Shown here: positions 62,816-64,000 of the stretch, piece after piece
How positions within the stretch are numbered: the first letter of the stretch is position 1
Layout: the number at the start of each line of letters is the position of its first letter
Assembly (NCBI GenBank): GCA_019639195.1
Contig: JAHBSI010000005.1
Span: forward strand, 62,001-126,000
Direction: 5' to 3'
From: Acidobacteriota bacterium
Lineage (GTDB): Bacteria > Acidobacteriota > Blastocatellia > Pyrinomonadales > Pyrinomonadaceae
DNA: 64,000 bases
Notes under the pieces: model-generated
Databases searched by the model: none
Seen by the model: the letters and a program-made list of their open reading frames with translations, nothing else
What the model was told of the DNA's origin: nothing
Made by a program: the position numbers and the translations under genes

Positions 62816-63826
62816 ATGAAAGCGTACGAACTCGACAAATTCGGACTTGAGAACCTTCGGATCGTCGAGGCCGAACGACCTGTGCCCGGCGACGATGAGG
62901 TGCTCGTAAAGATCCAAGCTGCGTCGTTGAATTTTCGCGACCTGATGATCATCAGCGGGAAATATAATCCGCGGATGAAGCTCCCCGTTGTTCCGCTTTC
63001 AGACGGTGCAGGCGAGGTCGCTGCAGTTGGCGCGAACGTGACGGCATTTAAGGTCGGGGACCGCGTAATGCCGCTTTTTGTGCAGAAGTGGTTCGATGGG
63101 AAGCTTGACAAGGCGGCGTCGCAAAGTTCGCTCGGCGGCGACGCAAGATCGAATGGCGTGCTCCGAGAATATGCGGCTTTTAACGAGAGATCGGTCATTG
63201 GCATCCCGGATCATCTGTCGTATGCGGAAGCCGCGACGCTGCCGTGTACGGCCCTGACGGCGTGGAATGCGTTGGTCGATTCGGGCAATGTGAAGGCAGG
63301 CGAAACGGTTCTTACGCTTGGCACGGGCGGTGTTTCGATCTTTGCGGTTCAGATCGCAAAGCTTTTCGGTGCAAGGGTTATTGCGACGACATCGTCGGAC
63401 GAGAAGGCCGCAAAGCTGAAAGCTCTCGGTGCGGATGAGACGATAAATTATCGTTCGACGCCGGATTGGGAGGCAAAGGTACTGGAACTCACCGACGACA
63501 TCGGCGTCGATCATGTGGTGGAAGTTGGCGGTGCGGCAACGATCGAGAAGAGCATCGCGTCCGTACGGATGGGCGGCAGTATTGCCCTGATCGGCTCGCT
63601 TTCCGGCGGAGCCACAATCAACACCGTGCCGATCTTTATGCGGTCGATCCGGCTACAGGGCATTTTTGTCGGATCAAAGGCGATGTTCGGACGGATGCTT
63701 GATGAGTTTACCCGTGTGAAAATGCGTCCGGTCATTGACCGCAGGTTCGATTTTAAGGCGGCTTGCGACGCCCTGCGGTACATGGAGCGTGGGGAGCATT
63801 TTGGGAAGATCGTCATTGAATTTTAG
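62816..63826 (+). CDS. Zinc-independent MDR-family NAD(P) oxidoreductase
   Basis: 336 residues of the medium-chain dehydrogenase/quinone-oxidoreductase superfamily. N-terminal GroES-like part (VPGDDEVLVKIQAASLNFRDLMI, PLSDGAGEVAAVGANV), then a Rossmann fold with TLGTGGVSIFAVQIAKLFGA. The classical catalytic-zinc Cys/His ligands are absent: the position normally occupied by Cys in GHE-type enzymes reads FRDLMI, which points to a quinone or enone reductase. Probably part of the Rrf2-linked redox unit, 8 nt behind the thioredoxin-like gene. Confidence 0.88.
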   Translation: MKAYELDKFGLENLRIVEAERPVPGDDEVLVKIQAASLNFRDLMIISGKYNPRMKLPVVPLSDGAGEVAAVGANVTAFKVGDRVMPLFVQKWFDGKLDKAASQSSLGGDARSNGVLREYAAFNERSVIGIPDHLSYAEAATLPCTALTAWNALVDSGNVKAGETVLTLGTGGVSIFAVQIAKLFGARVIATTSSDEKAAKLKALGADETINYRSTPDWEAKVLELTDDIGVDHVVEVGGAATIEKSIASVRMGGSIALIGSLSGGATINTVPIFMRSIRLQGIFVGSKAMFGRMLDEFTRVKMRPVIDRRFDFKAACDALRYMERGEHFGKIVIEF

Positions 63827-63866
63827 ATATCGGGCGGGATGATTTCGGGGTTCCGAAAAGACATTC

Positions 63867-63895
63867 TTGTCCGAGTTGGGTAACATAGTTATATC
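63867..63895 (+). promoter_or_regulatory. Sigma-70 promoter of the terminal thioredoxin gene
   Basis: -35 TTGTCC at 63867-63872, 17-nt spacer, -10 TATATC at 63890-63895. Overlapping the spacer is GTAAC-ATA-GTTA (63880-63891 region), whose half-sites recall the Rrf2 dyads but with a 3-nt centre. GATCT-AAG-AGATC at 63897-63909 follows in the leader. Confidence 0.5.
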
Positions 63896-63931
63896 GATCT
63901 AAGAGATCATTTTTAAGGAGAAATTGGATAG

Positions 63932-64000
63932 ATGGGTGCATTTGCAAAAGCAGTTACGGATACCGCATTTGAGGCGGAGGTTCTGAACTCCGATAAGGCG
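63932..64000 (+). CDS. trxA: Thioredoxin, 3' end cut by window
   Basis: Only the first 23 codons are visible: MGAFAKAVTDTAFEAEVLNS, followed by DKA. The FEAEVLNSDKA segment matches the start of thioredoxin (where F-x-x-x-V-L-x-S-x-x-P-V-L-V-D-F-W-A would follow). A ribosome-binding site AAGGAG lies at 63915-63920. The active-site CGPC falls outside the window, so the assignment is likely but not proved. It has its own promoter. Confidence 0.7.
   Translation, partial: MGAFAKAVTDTAFEAEVLNSDKA

Noticed and set aside
1..64000. CRISPR arrays, insertion sequences, integrase or phage genes.
   Set aside because: No regularly spaced direct repeats, transposase or integrase sequence was found anywhere in the window.

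Overview
The window looks like chromosome from a Gram-negative member of the Acidobacteriota, most likely the Blastocatellia (inference). Pointers are an LpxD gene (lipid A, hence an outer membrane), a winged-helix regulator fused to PD40/TolB-like propeller repeats (a protein class expanded in Acidobacteria), a YpdA-type bacillithiol reductase, an ImuA-ImuB-DnaE2 mutasome, many small secreted proteins and moderately high GC. Genes are densely packed on both strands. I see no rRNA, tRNA, tmRNA, CRISPR array, insertion sequence or prophage; this is mostly housekeeping chromosome with accessory islands of one to five genes.

Layout. 1-4.7 kb (+): 3' part of pfkA, greA, a CDP-alcohol phosphatidyltransferase, two small proteins, accC and a small LSm-like protein, closed by a bidirectional terminator. 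4.8-10 kb (-): NlpC/P60 hydrolase, ErpA-type Fe-S protein, and a two-gene operon of unrecognised secreted proteins. 10.1-12.2 kb (+): the winged-helix/PD40 regulator, divergent from that operon and sharing an 11-bp motif with it. 12.2-13.8 kb (-): mrp preceded by hicAB. 13.9-15.4 kb (+): an Fe-S uracil-DNA glycosylase and YgfZ. 15.4-20.5 kb (-): imuA-imuB-dnaE2 behind a promoter whose start site falls in a perfect dyad. 20.6-24.5 kb (-): a secreted protein, an S46 peptidase and an M23 peptidase. 24.7-27.3 kb (-): a coupled operon of ECF sigma factor, 64-aa protein, zinc-finger anti-sigma factor, B-box membrane protein and a small membrane protein. 27.5-32.4 kb (+): LPG-synthase-like membrane protein, nrdR, comM, dusB and a secreted coiled-coil protein. 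32.4-38.2 kb (-): parvulin foldase, mfd, MscS channel. 38.3-41.1 kb (+): lysS, an 81-aa protein and ypdA. 41.2-52.1 kb (-): Kelch and NIPSNAP proteins, rpoD, dnaG, mutS2, DCC protein, msrB, Ca2+/H+ antiporter, lpxD. 52.2-53.5 kb (+): a secreted protein with a possible C-terminal frameshift and a Uma2-family protein. 53.6-56.5 kb (-): NTF2-like protein and priA. 56.5-64 kb (+): membrane protein, lon, a LysM lytic transglycosylase, then a redox cluster of Rrf2 regulator, thioredoxin-like protein, MDR oxidoreductase and thioredoxin (cut by the window end).

Themes. Genome maintenance is heavily represented (UDG, ImuA/ImuB/DnaE2, Mfd, MutS2, PriA, DnaG, ComM), as are thiol redox and protein repair (Rrf2, thioredoxins, YpdA, MsrB, DCC). 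The most interesting signals are regulatory: a candidate SOS operator at the imuA start site, paired candidate Rrf2 operators with an almost leaderless rrf2 transcript, the divergent 11-bp motif beside the PD40 regulator, and the sigma/anti-sigma operon with an unassigned 64-aa product between the two.
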